Source: Uloborus plumipes
Lineage: Eukaryota > Arthropoda > Arachnida > Araneae > Uloboridae
Length of the DNA: 64,000 nt
Direction: 5' to 3'
Assembly: GCA_038373865.1 (NCBI GenBank)
Contig: JAXGGA010005223.1
Location: forward strand, 1-64,000
Below the pieces are notes generated by a model. The model searched no databases. It was not told where the DNA came from and saw nothing but the letters and a program-made list of their open reading frames with translations. A program made the position numbers and the translations under genes. How positions within the stretch are numbered: position 1 is the first letter of the stretch; the number at the start of each line of letters is the position of its first letter. Below are positions 32,818 through 45,147 of this stretch, in pieces.

Positions 32818-33826
32818 GAAGAGTATTCGCAAATTTATCATTTTTCTTTTTTTGCATTTTGTTATCTATTTTACATTTAACCTTATATTACAAGCTTGCT
32901 TATTTGATTTAATATGAAAATGAGGCCCGGAAGAAAATCCCGTCAAATTCCAACATTTTTCTATTGTTAGTATGGAATCCAAAACAGCGTTCTGGATACG
33001 CTGTTTTTCATTTTTTGGTTTGATTTTTAGCTTGAGAGGAATCGGATCACTTCTGCTATGGCATGACACAATGCCTTGTAATACCAAGGCTATACACATA
33101 CTGAGAAAAAGGGAGATGATAAAAAAAGTTTGAAAAATGCTCTCGAGCCAGCTATTTCTTCCTATGTCAAGTTTGAAATTTCGAATTTTTTAATTCAGTC
33201 TGCAGAATATAATTTATTTACATGTCACCCAAAAGCTGCGCTGAAATCTGGTAGATTCTCTTTCCCTTCAAAGTAGGAGCCAATGTAACTAGTCTTTAAA
33301 AGACCACTTTAAGTTTCTGAAATGGGCATATCCAAAACTAAATTATCAGTCTTTGGCAAATATGCCGATTTTTCATATTATTTGATTTATTAAGGTTAAT
33401 CTAACATTCTTATGAAAAGGGACTGGTGTAGATTTAGTTATAAATTAATTAACTGGGGAATGATTTAAAAAACAATGCACCTTTCATAAAATAGATGAAA
33501 GTAAATATTATGCAAGGAAAGGAAAAATATGTCATAGAAAATAATAATTCATTGATTTCCTAGAGAAGAAAGAAAATGCATTTTTAAAAAATGGCATAGT
33601 TACAAATTTGTTCTCCTAAATTCCCTAAGCAATTCCTTTTTCAGAAAATTCGTTTTGATAATCAAAATACCGTAAAAGATTTACCACAATCATTTAAAAA
33701 AATCACAATAAAGCTAAATTCTTTCTCAGTTAAATAATTTTTATTGTCACTTAAACTAAAAATCTTAATGCGTTTGAGTTTGAAGTTTTCAATGTTTGAA
33801 GCTAAATTCACTAAAATTTTTGCATT
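32818..33826. other. No recognised gene
   Basis: AT-rich; no convincing repeat or frame. Confidence 0.4.
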
Positions 33827-34054
33827 CACTGTGAAACATTTGTGCTAACTTACTCCGTAAAATCGGTGGCAGCATATCTGCCTCCAATGCAATGGAGTAT
33901 CTTAGCTCATCAAACTGGTGTAACGTTACTAATCGCTCTTAGGGTTTCACCAGTTTTATCAGTTAAATTACTCCATTACATTGGATGCAGTTTTGGATGC
34001 AGAATGCTGCCACCGCTTTTACGAAGTAAGGTTACAAAATATTGTTTTACAGTG
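33827..34054. mobile_element. Palindromic MITE with CACTGT ends
   Basis: The ends CACTGTGAAACA and TGTTTTACAGTG are inverted. Arms continue inward (TTACTCCGTAAAATCGGTGG and, inverted, TTACTTCGTAAAAGCGGTGG, then CAGCAT). The whole 228 bp is close to a hairpin with a small loop. The CACTGTRAAA terminus recalls the ACTGTAAA-type elements. Confidence 0.75.
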
Positions 34055-36187
34055 TACATACTATGTTTACTTCACCGTACTTTAATATAAATAGCCACGA
34101 ATCATTTTTTTTATTATTTTATTTATTTATTTTTTATTTCTTAACTTTAATCTTTACCTAAAACTCAATTGATAAACTGATGGACCTTTGTCGAATGTTT
34201 TTATTTTTTGAACTCTTTTCTATGGCACTGTGAAGATGTAATTTTGAAATCGAGACTTTAATGTCAGGTAGAATATAACACCAAATCCTCAAAAGGATAT
34301 CGGAGTTTTTAATTAAGTTTGTTGATCCTTCTGAAACTCAAGGATCAATATCTAGGTTGGGTAACTATGTTTGGCTAAAACAACAGTTATAACCATTTGA
34401 CATTAAACAATAGTTATGTTTCCCAATGTTTAAAAATATTTACAAAGACCTATTTTTGCTGCTTGACATTCAAGCGACAACGTGAAAACTGTATTCAAAT
34501 TGAAAGTCTCTTCTCAACTTCGGGGGATTTTCAAGACTGTTGCATCATTTTCCACCACAAACAAAACTTTTCTGTTTTAAATTTTCGTTTCTTGTTTATC
34601 GCATGAATTATTTATGTTTTCCCCTGCATCGCAGGATTCTTATCTCAGGAACTGAGTTTTTTTTCCTCTTGAAAGAGATGGATTGGGTGATGTAGGTTTT
34701 TAAAGGAAAGTTTCCAAAAATTTATCCAATGCCTTTGGTTACAAAATACGCTTTATGATTACAGCTCCGAAAAATGATTAATTTATTTTCTACGCTGCTG
34801 CGAAGCGTTAGAAAACTAATATGTTGAAAGATTTTCATCAATCTGATGTAAAAAATAGTATGAATAACAGTTAATTCTTGTGTGCAATCGAAGCTAAGAA
34901 ATATAAATTTGCCATATAGTATATAGGAAATTAGATTGAGTTAGTTTTGCAGAAAAACTACGTTCATGTCATTCTTTATTGCAAAACATGATTCGCTTAT
35001 TTTAGTATGAAAATTGGGCTTTGAAAAAAATCGTATGATTAAAATAGATAAGTGTGTGCGCTTCACTTTGAAGAGTATACCATTATTTATTTAGTTAAGT
35101 TTTTTTCTTTAACAAAATACTACTTGGAGAGTGTACGCTTTCTTGCGATTTAATTGAATTTATACAATTTCAACTCAGTGGGTGAGAGAGAAAGGTTCAT
35201 ATAGACATTTTGGATTTTTATTTTTCGATATACCCTCAGTTATTCCAGTCACAAAATTTTACACTGAATAGTGTTATTGAAATTGCTTTTTATTTAAATT
35301 TTACACAACAAGTTTTCTATTTTTAAAAACTATGAAGATATTTTTAACTCTATAGAGGTTTGATTTTACATGTACATACGTATTTTGAACTCAATGAAAG
35401 CGAGAAAACGGCATGGATGTATTAAAGAGCGAATTTTCGTTTTACGTTTTTCCAAATTATCTCTGTATTATCCTTATTACAATCTCTACATGGAGTAGTC
35501 TTATTATATTGCCATGGAAATTTAATTTTTTAAAGTTTTCAATTGCGCAATATATTGTACAGATTTTGTATTTTACAGCGGTTTGATGGTATGTACATAG
35601 TTGAAATTCAGTGATCGTAAGTGTCGTTTACATCAAACTTTAGATTTACATCTTTTCGGTGTACATATTATTTCGAAAATGTATTCACAATAGCAAATTT
35701 TTCTTATTTTAATTAAAACATATCTTGAGAATATTTAATGAAAATTACTCATTTTAATAAGTACTTCAAACTTGTATTAATGCACCATTTCGATACAGGC
35801 ATTTTCAACACTCCTATATACATATAAATATACATTAAAATGAAATTTTTAAAACTTATCTCAAAGTATCTATACGGCTGTAATAAACGAAAACGCTGTC
35901 ATAAAACTTTCCATCGAAATGGCCAAAGAATGTTTTATGGCATTATTTCAAGGTATGCTATCCAACTGCTTGCGAACTATTCAGCACTTTTTCTGTAAGC
36001 TTTACAGAATTTCTGCCCTAAAGCAAAATGCTAGATATGTTCCCTGTGTTAATATTTTATGGTTTCTTTCGTAAAGTATAAAATTCCACATTTAAGTGAT
36101 ATGCAAGCATGCAAATAATTTATTTCTGATTTCTTTAAAGTTATTAATTTCTTTAAGTAAATTAAGTCGTTTCTCTAGAGGTATACT
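34055..36187. other. Long AT-rich stretch, nothing recognised
   Basis: Both strands were scanned for terminal repeats, tRNA boxes and family motifs, with nothing convincing. Open frames here are short. Confidence 0.45.

Positions 36188-37287
<1,100 letters not shown>

Positions 37288-37355
<68 letters not shown>
37288..37355. repeat. (TA)n microsatellite, second block
   Basis: Continuation of the array between two insertions. Confidence 0.9.
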
Positions 37356-37359
<4 letters not shown>

Positions 37360-39673
37360 GGTGATGCTTAAAAATGAAAGTTAAAAAATTCAACGGTTCA
37401 GCCTCCCATTTTGATCTCTCATATGTAAAATGGAGTTAACCAAAATTTTATTGGATTTCATTATGTTTTAGGGGTCGCTACCTGGCTTTAAATTTCATAA
37501 AAAAATGTTAAAATTCAATATAATTTTCATTAGTAATTTTTAATATTATAAAAAGCCTTATCTTACTTAACACTTTATTTTTATGCTAGGAAGACTCCAA
37601 TCTAACCACACAACCCCTCCCTTCCGATCTAGACCAACTCCACCCCCCCTCTCCTACCAACTTGAGGAGCCTGTTACTGCTTGTCAGTGTAGTGACTGTC
37701 TATGATCAGTGCAGGTGTGTGCAGTTAGTTTAGCCTTCAAAACAGTGTATTTCGCTTATATTATAAAGAGTAATTTCTTTTCTGTGTGTTTTTTTTTACA
37801 GTGAATCTAATAAGTTTCGCAAGTAAGATTTTTTATTTGTGGTAATTATAAATAATAAACTATAGAATGAATAAATAAAGTTGAATAGACTGGAAGGTTA
37901 TATTACTTGTTTTGGCTGTGGTGCATTTAGGCCTAGGACTCTCAATTTTTGGTTTCAATAATTTGGTTACTGTTATTTATGGCAAATGGTAAAGTGCCTG
38001 TAGTTTCTATAGGAAAACTGACAGAAATATGACTAATAGGTCAAATTTCTCAAACATTAAATCAAACCAAACTACATTCTAAACGTGAAACACTTTCAGT
38101 ATTTTTTTTATTACAAAGAATAGGAAAAGCAAACAATCCGTGAAGTTACTCATCCGACTTCCAAAGATGTATTGGAAATTTGAAATAAAGCTATAATTAA
38201 AACACAACAGAAAATTAATGTTGAATATAGAATTGAAAAGCTTTTTAAATAATGGCAGGATCTAAAGAAAAATAAAGAAAGTAAATCTAAAAAATCAGAT
38301 GTGAAAATGGTGGAAGCTCTAAAGAAAGAAGGAGCTGATTTTTTCCCGAAAAGAAATACTTTAGACATTGAAAACGTTGGTGATAAAAATCTAGAAGATT
38401 TTGTAACGAAAAACACAAAACGATTCTTTTCTGTTACCGGATTGACTCATTAACGCCCAGTAGCCTAAAAATGGGACGCTTGTTAGTTACTGCATACAAA
38501 AACCTGTAATGAAAGCTGTTTTTCACAAGTTAAATAGTCCTTCTTCTTGAGTAAACCATTTAGAGCCACTATTTGGACATCAAAGTTTATTTATTGACAG
38601 TAATTTTCAGACGCAGTAATTTTCAAGCAACGATCCAGCATGGGTAGCCACAGAAAATAAGTTTTCTTTTTTGCGAACTTATTTTTCATAAAATTAAACT
38701 ATTTTAAAAGGATTTGCTTAAAACTAATTAGAGATGCCTTCTGTAATGTTACTTTGCAAAAGTAAAGTCTAGTAAGGTTGTATTTTGCTCACATATCTGT
38801 AAAATATCCCATAAACAGGATGTTAAACAACTTAATAAATATGGCAAAGGCGAACTATTTTAAGCCTAAAATGTATGTAAACCTTCCAAAAGTAAGAGTT
38901 TTAAGCAGATAAAAATTGAAAAAAAAATTGTTAAAAAAAAACTTGGGCATGAATGGGTTAAGCTCTGATTTCTCCAAGAAAAAAGTTAAAGACTGGATCA
39001 AAGACAAGGAATATATTCAAAGTAAGGAGATAGTAACAAAATTTAAGGTATTCAATGATACAGCTGAGAGGTGTGTCCTTAATACAAGAGTGCAACAAAA
39101 TACTGACCCTAGATGAAGACCAGAAGCAGTATATTTTGCTTCTTGTGAAGTCCTTCAGACAGAAGTTCTCGAACTACAAAAAATCAACTTTGCTGTCTGC
39201 ATAATGAGTTTTTTATGTATTAATTGTGCATCAAAATCTTTTTGAGGACTCTAAACAACTAATATAAGCTTATATTATTTCTGTAAAAAGTTTTTTAACA
39301 ATTGTGACAATTAAAGAAATTTTGTAAAAATTGGTTTTTTGTCTAATTTTCCTCCTGTTTGTTCACATACCGAAAGTAAATTGTAACACATATATGATAC
39401 AAAATTAGCTTTGGATAACATATATGGACCTTAATACTTCATTTTAATTTTTATTATGTACAAAAATATAATTTTATAATAAATATAAAAATTTTTAAAT
39501 AATCACTTTCTGGGAAAATGTTAGCTTTTTTCAATCTTTAGTAGCGACCATTAAATTTTTCTCAAAAATTCTCAAAAAATCAGTTTAAATTTCTTTTTTT
39601 AGGTAGAACAAAATGGGAGGGTGACCCAAGAGAAAAGAAACAAAAAATATTTTTGGGTCTTTTAAGCATCACC

Positions 39674-39677
<4 letters not shown>
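37356..39677 (+). mobile_element. DNA transposon with TTAGGGTGATGC ends
   Basis: The ends TTAGGGTGATGCTTAAAA are exact inverted repeats for 18 bases; TA stands on either side within the (TA)n array. Contains a decayed open frame on the plus strand. The class is uncertain: TA insertion fits Tc1/mariner-like groups, but no DDE/DDD motif was found. Confidence 0.75.
38110..39204 (+). pseudogene. Decayed protein of the TTAGGGTGATGC transposon
   Basis: Scattered readable pieces: LKKNKESKSKKSDVKMVEAL and FFPKRNTLDIENVGDKNLED (about 38265-38400), KVFNDTAERCV (about 39045-39075), and in a shifted frame SLIQECNKILTLDEDQKQYI, LLLVKSFRQKF and NYKKSTLLSA with a stop at 39204. The pattern NDxAERxxxLIQ...DEDQKQY...KxFxxxKKSTL is, to my memory, shared by the C-termini of many uncharacterised arthropod proteins, but I cannot name the family. 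Stops and frameshifts make it a pseudogene. Its position inside matching inverted repeats suggests it was the element's own gene. Confidence 0.5.

Positions 39678-39747
<70 letters not shown>
39678..39747. repeat. (TA)n microsatellite, third block
   Basis: Continuation of the array between two insertions. Confidence 0.9.
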
Positions 39748-39749
<2 letters not shown>

Positions 39750-41167
39750 GGCGGAAAAAAATCCCAACACCAAGAAAGACTTGCGCTAGATAAACGAAAT
39801 TTGGTAGGTGTGTTTATACAACTGAAAGATGACATCGATTAAAATTTCGTGCTCCGCGCATAAGTGTGGCGCAGCTGGCGTCACTCGGAACATGCAAATA
39901 AGGCTTGTTTTAAAAGCGTGTTGCCAAGCTCTTGAGTATTATTTTTCCGTAAAATTTGACGCTTTGCGTTCATGTTAGTCAGGAATGTCTTTAAGCAGAC
40001 GAAGAAGCCATTATAAACAGCTCACCGAGTTTAAACGAGGTCGTACAAGTTGGCTACGAGAAGGTGGATTTTCATTTCGCGATATTGCAGAAAGACTTGG
40101 TGGGAATGTTTCCACCGTGACATGATTATTTGAAGATATGGTCAACGGATGGTACTACCTCAAGAAGATCGAGTTCTGAGCTACCACGTGGCACGACTGA
40201 GAAGGAAGATTGCCGAATCCTGCGTAAGGCTGTGGCGCACCGTACAGCATCTGCGACTGACATTCGAGCTGCAGTTGGTACCGCCGTGACCCAAAGAACG
40301 GTAAGATATCATTTACTTCAACGACAGCTCCGAGCCAGGCACCCTGTAGCCGGTATTCCATTGACTGCACACCATTGCCGTTTGCGACTGCCGTGGTGTC
40401 AAGACAGAGCTCATTGGAGGTCGGAGTGGAGATTGTTGTAATCTCCGATGAAAACATATTCTGCCTTGGTGCCAATGACGGTCGTATTTTGGTCAGAAGG
40501 AGGCCAGGGAACCGCATGCATCCAAGCTGTCTTCGGCCTAAACACACGGGACCTACACCTAGAGTCATGGTCTCTGGAGCAATTTCGTATGACAGCAGGA
40601 GCACTCTTGTGGTTATCCCAAACACACTAACTGCAAATTTTTCGTCAGTCTGGTAATTCAACCTATAGTACAGTCCTTTATGAGTAGGAATAAAGGGGGA
40701 GTTTTCCAACAGGATAACGCTCTCCCTCACATCGCTGCTGTAACACAATGTGCTCTACAGAGTGTTGACATGTTGCCATGACCTGCAAGATTACCAGATC
40801 TGTCTCCAATTGATCACGTATGGGACATCATTGACGGCAACTTCAGTATCATCCACAGTCAGCAATGTCTGTCCTAGTATTGACACAACAAGTGCAACAA
40901 GCATGGCACATCATACCACAAAGTGACATTCGGCACCTGTATGACACAATGCATGCACGCTTGCAGGCTAGCCTTCGAAATTCTGGAGGTTACACCGGCT
41001 CTTAAAGTAACATAATTTCACATTTGCACAGCATTTTCTTGAGCTTAAATTAGATAGTGATCTTGTACATTTAATCAATTAAATATGTTAACTAGACAAT
41101 TGCATTACCCAAATTTCATTAGTCTACAGTAATTTTTTCTTGGTGTTGGATTTTTTTTCCGCAAGTG
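39748..41167 (+). mobile_element. Tc1-type transposon
   Basis: The left end CCGGCGGAAAAAAATCCCAA and the inverted right end CACTTGCGGAAAAAAAATCC share GCGGAAAAAAA...CAACACCAAGAAA. The outermost two to three bases differ, so the exact borders are uncertain. It lies in the (TA)n array and carries a full-length transposase pseudogene. Confidence 0.85.
39985..41005 (+). pseudogene. Tc1-type transposase, several stops, catalytic Glu changed to Asp
   Basis: The start ATG at 39985 opens MSLSRRRSHYKQLTEFKRGR and a paired-like first HTH (GGFSFRDIAERLG). An in-frame TGA after VSTVT and a frame change follow. The second HTH is in the frame ATDIRAAVGTAVTQRTVRYH. Core motifs: VVISDENIFCLGAND (first Asp), VFQQDNALPH (second Asp), then a TGA where a Trp is expected in the LPWPAR motif, and LPDLSPIDHVWDII, where the third catalytic residue, normally Glu in SPIEH, reads Asp. 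I count about 32 residues between the last two acids. The end is NSGGYTGS then TAA at 41003-41005. About 340 codons overall, full length for the family. The antisense 197-codon frame at 40155-40748 is a shadow. Confidence 0.9.
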
Positions 41168-41179
41168 TGTTTATATATA

Positions 41180-41530
41180 CAGGGTGTCCACTCCAATCGT
41201 GGACCAATAGCTAATTTCTAAACCGTTAGAGATAAGCATGTAGTTTATTTAGGAAAAAATCTCCAAATTACGAAATTAATTTCGGGTCTACTCAATGTTT
41301 TTCAAAAAATCAAATTTTGAAAGAGTTACGAAATTTAAATTTTTATACAGCCCCCCAGTCCTATCAATCATATTTAGTAAAACATTCTTGACACTGTAAC
41401 GTTTAAAACTAAAAAAAAATCACTCTTCTACCACAAAAATTGACCGAGTTATGACGTTTTGAAAAATCAAGATTTTGCATTGTTTCATGACATCATCGAG
41501 AGATCGCTCCCTCGCAACCGCAATTTTCTG
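41180..41530. mobile_element. Half copy of the CAGGGTGTCC foldback element
   Basis: Nearly identical to the left arm of the foldback at 49464-50113, from CAGGGTGTCCACTCCAATCG to the AAATCAAGATTTTGCAT centre, with TA before it. The mirror arm is missing; homology fades near the GATCGCTC centre. Confidence 0.85.
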
Positions 41531-41933
41531 TACCGTAAACGCTACATTTTGCAGTAACTTTACCATTAAAGCTTCCTGAATTTTTAAGTGTAAGATAAAA
41601 TTCCACATAAATTGCCTAGTTAAGAGAAAAAAGTTTCCCATACCATTTTACGTTTTATGTTTAATGAGTTTTTTCTTGCGTCATATTAAGCCTTTTAACA
41701 ATTTTTTCCATTAATTAGACCACAGATATAAGGGTTTCTACTTTATTGAAGATCCTAGTCTAAACTCAAATCCCGGAGCTGCAGACCAAAATGTTACAAG
41801 AGACCACGAATTTGAAAACAACTTTTCAAACGCACAAAAGTTTAGTTTTGCTATGCTTAGCAGGTCCTTAGCACTAATATGGAACAAATTAGTCCGATCT
41901 CTGGCAGAAGGATTTTTTTTGAGGCTGTTTTCA

Positions 41934-41964
<31 letters not shown>

Positions 41965-42062
41965 TTATCTGTACTTTTGTCACGTTTCATTGTCTTCTGG
42001 TTGTAGTGGGATTTTGGAATTTTTTAAAACTTATTATGAGTTTTAAGCTGAAATTATAATTA
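41531..42062. other. No recognised gene
   Basis: AT-rich with an A run at 41932-41950; nothing recognised. Confidence 0.4.
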
Positions 42063-42732
42063 TCCATATAAATAAAACAAAGAATATGTATGTTTATGTG
42101 TGTGTACCTTATACAAATCCAAAGTTTGCGTCGGATCTGGACGAAATTTGGCAGGGAGATACTTGGGCACCCTGGAAGGATCATAGGGTGGTATTTGAGC
42201 GGGAAAAAAGTACCAATCCGTTCGAATTTCAAATAAAGGACTTCAAAATGGCTCTATCTAGCGAAATACTTATCGGATCTTCTCGATCTTGGTCTCATTC
42301 GAAAGAACGCAAAAAATACCTTTTAGGAAAGTTTTCTTCCGAGGGTTTTCAAATCAACTAATCGATATCTCCACAATGAAAAAAAGATATGGGCATTTTT
42401 AAATTTGTAAATATCCATTTTATAAATTGGATTTATAAAAATCGTCTTCACGAGCGAGAAATTTGAAACTAAATAAGGTGAAATAAATTATTAATGAGAA
42501 AAAGGTGTTGCCATTTTTTTCTTGAACACAAGCAAATAAAGTTCTTGCTTTTGCTTTAGGCTTTTCTTGTAACGGACGGATTAAAAATTTTTTTAGCGAT
42601 TGATTAATTTTTCTTACTGCGTTCTAGCAAACTATTGACTTAAATTTAATCGGGATTTTTAGACACACGCGTCACTTGACGAGACACTTTTCCTCAAGAT
42701 AGATCCCGTGCAGAGCCGGGCCAAGTAGCTAG
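42063..42732 (+). mobile_element. Short non-autonomous Helitron
   Basis: Begins TCCATATAAATAAAACAAAG after host A. Ends with a CCCG...CGGG hairpin, spacer CCAAGTAG and CTAG before host T. 670 bp, no target duplication. The open frame at 42086-42361 is the non-coding 5' region (TATACAAATCCAAAGTTTGC) read through, not a Helitron protein. Confidence 0.75.
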
Positions 42733-43190
42733 TAGCTTATAAAAGAAATCATAAAATATCAACACACAGAATGTATGTTGAATTATGTTACAGGGGAGTG
42801 ATACTGTCTTATTTGTAAGAATTTGCTTTGTTTCTTAATGATGTGGATTTTTTTTTCTTAAAATTCTCGTAGAACACAATGCTTTTTATTCCGGTAGCGG
42901 CGTTTTATATTGCTTTAAAATCAATTCTTTATATTGTAACAGAATAGCAAGTTCAAAAGAAGGAATCGAAACAATTGACTTTTCGGATAATGGTCTCTTT
43001 TCCATCAAGTATATGATCAGCAACAGAGTATGTTTAAGGATAATAGAAAAGTTGCTTCATTATACTTTTCTTCAAATATCTGGCGTTAGTCCGATACTCC
43101 ATATACATAGCTTTGAGGGAAACATAACGAGCGTTCTCTCATAGTAGTATCACTGTTCAGAGGCTTGAAGGGTAGCTGTCTGTAGACTGA
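42733..43190. other. No recognised gene
   Basis: AT-rich; no motif seen. Confidence 0.4.
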
Positions 43191-43350
43191 TACAGTCGAA
43201 CTTCGTTATTTCGAACTTGCTTAAGACTAATTACTGCTAAGACGAACTTCATTCCCGACACCTGTTTTAGGGTTTGTCTTTTATTTGTTATTTAATAAGA
43301 TGAACTACGGACAAGACGAGTTAATTTTAAAGGTCTCTTGGAGTACGTAT
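43191..43350. repeat. pogo/Tigger-type terminal fragment
   Basis: ACAGTCGAACTTCGTTATTT followed by CGAACTTG is the CAGTCGAAC...TTATTTCGAAC terminus seen in pogo/Tigger elements. The segment to about 43350 keeps GACGAAC and AAGACGAGTTAAT words. The right terminus is not intact. Confidence 0.45.
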
Positions 43351-43374
43351 GAAAGTTGTTAGACTATTTTCATA

Positions 43375-43890
43375 TACTGTAAAAAATAAACTGTCGTTTT
43401 TATAGTATAATGAGGTTCCAATTTAAAACTGTTAGGGCCATGCTCCACATCAGCGTAAAACGCGACCGAAACTGAAGGCAGAAACCGAAAATCCGGGTAC
43501 TTTCCATAGGAACACCATTGAATCCATTTTACGCTTCTGCCTATTTTTTCTGCTTTACGTCGATGTGGAGCATGGCCCTTACATGCATAGTAATAAACTG
43601 CAAAACTAGCAATTTTACAGTTTTTACTGTAAAGTTAGCAATTTTACAGTTTATTGCCGTAAAATTTAGCTGTATTAAACTGTAAAAAAAAATCAATATA
43701 ATACCGGCAGCAGAGATTTCAGTTTAAAACTATAAAATGAACGGTAATACACTGCAAAATTAGCAGTTTTACAGTTCATCACTGTAAAATTGCTATTTTA
43801 CTGTTTAGTACGGTAAAATTAGCAATTTTAGTTTATTACTATGAAATTAGCTGTATTATACTGTAAATAAAACATTCATTTTTTACAATG
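43375..43890. mobile_element. ACTGTAAA-type element, copy 4, with a MITE inside
   Basis: The ends ACTGTAAAAAATAAACTG and TTCATTTTTTACAATG are inverted. Family blocks GAGGTTCCAATTTAAAACTG and GCAATTTTACAGTTTATTGC are present. Interrupted at 43432 by the Harbinger-type MITE; removing it restores the family reading AAACTGTTACATGC. Confidence 0.8.
43435..43578. mobile_element. PIF/Harbinger-type MITE, complete
   Basis: 144 bp with inverted ends GGGCCATGCTCCACATC and GATGTGGAGCATGGCCC (17 of 17), flanked by TTA on both sides (43432-43434, 43579-43581). The 3-bp TWA duplication is the Harbinger pattern. Partial copies are at 29657 and 32721. Non-coding. Confidence 0.9.
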
Positions 43891-44210
43891 TTATAGTAAA
43901 TATAGCAGCAGTTGATAAATGAATAAGGAAATGAATGATTGAAATGAAACTATTCTGTTCTTGGAAGTTCCGTAAGTCTCCGGGCCTGATCAATCCAAAG
44001 TGATGCCCAGGTCATGTGAAAATATTGTGCCCCTCTCAAGGGAAAATATGCACATTTTCAAAGTAGTTGTTTCGAAAGAGGGGAAAAAGAAACAAATTTA
44101 CCTCATTTTCCGGCCCTTAAAATTGTGACATCTCTATTCTAGCAAGCACACGATCAGCCTCTCCCTTCATTCTAAACTTTCTAAGAAAGAGCATTTAATA
44201 TGGAGCAAAA

Positions 44211-44558
44211 ATGAGTGAAAAATACTTGCTTTTTGATAAAATGGAATCTCTTCACAAAATTTCCTTGCAGAACTACCAAGCAAGTTATTTCGCCCCTCGG
44301 TTTTCCGCAGACCACACATGCCACGTTTCAATCTATCCTCGTAATGGATCGATCACGTGCAGTCTCTCTCCTCCCACTAAACAAACAAGATCTCCACCCT
44401 TCTGTTCTCCCTGCACACCTGATTTGACAACCTATGAGGCGAAGTCGATTGACGGCAACAAAAACATCGAAGTGAAGGTTGGAAAATTGATTGCACCGGT
44501 TACATTTTTTTCTGGATCACCTGAGGATCTGGGGCAGAGTCAGCTTAAAAGAAGATAG
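44211..44558 (+). CDS. Open frame of 115 codons, unknown
   Basis: Starts MSEKYLLFDKMESLHKISLQ and ends GQSQLKRR. Pro/Ser/Thr-rich in the middle (SPPTKQTRSPPFCSPCTP) and low in the Lys/Asn/Phe bias that AT-rich chance frames show elsewhere in this window. No family recognised, no splice context, no neighbouring coding. It could be a remnant exon or chance. Confidence 0.2.
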   Translation: MSEKYLLFDKMESLHKISLQNYQASYFAPRFSADHTCHVSIYPRNGSITCSLSPPTKQTRSPPFCSPCTPDLTTYEAKSIDGNKNIEVKVGKLIAPVTFFSGSPEDLGQSQLKRR

Positions 44559-45147
44559 TAACATCATTACATTATAGTACTCACTCCACGATATGTCGTT
44601 AGTAGTGTATCTTCTATCAATAGGTTTAAGGGAAACAAAGAGAGTTTTTTTTTTCTGCACAATGATGTTTGCATAGTATCTCCACAATTATGTCACCATC
44701 AACAATAATGGAGACATAACAAAAACACTAGTTAGATTAAGAAAAGGATATCATGAAGCAGTGAAAAAAATGCTAATGGCACCAGGACCTATAAAAATTG
44801 TAGCAACTGTACTGACACTGAGTTGATCAAGTCCTGCATCTTTGATTACCTTGCAATACTTGATTCGTTTCTTAGCATAGGAGTCTTTTTCGGCACTGAA
44901 ATGGACTTGTATCAGCATAACACCCTGATATTGGTAAAAATTGTCATCGTTGCCCATGGTAGAAGTTAAGATTAACTGTTTGACTCATGGACACGATATT
45001 AATCAATCAATTGCAATGAATATAATACAAAAAAAAAAAAATAATTAACTTAGAGAAATAAAAAGTATATAGATAAAACAATATGTTTATTTGAAGAAAA
45101 TCTTTACCTTAGTGCAAATTATAAATTGCAAATATTTAATCCAACGT
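44559..45147. other. No recognised gene
   Basis: A 68-codon minus-strand frame at 44751-44957 (MGNDDNFYQYQGVMLIQVHF) has fairly balanced composition but matches nothing I know. Confidence 0.35.

Noticed and set aside
40155..40748. 197-codon minus-strand open frame
   Set aside because: It is the antisense of the Tc1 transposase pseudogene; long antisense openness is common in this GC-richer family.
42086..42361. 91-codon frame as a Helitron protein
   Set aside because: It shows no Rep or helicase motif and corresponds to the non-coding 5' part shared by non-autonomous Helitrons.
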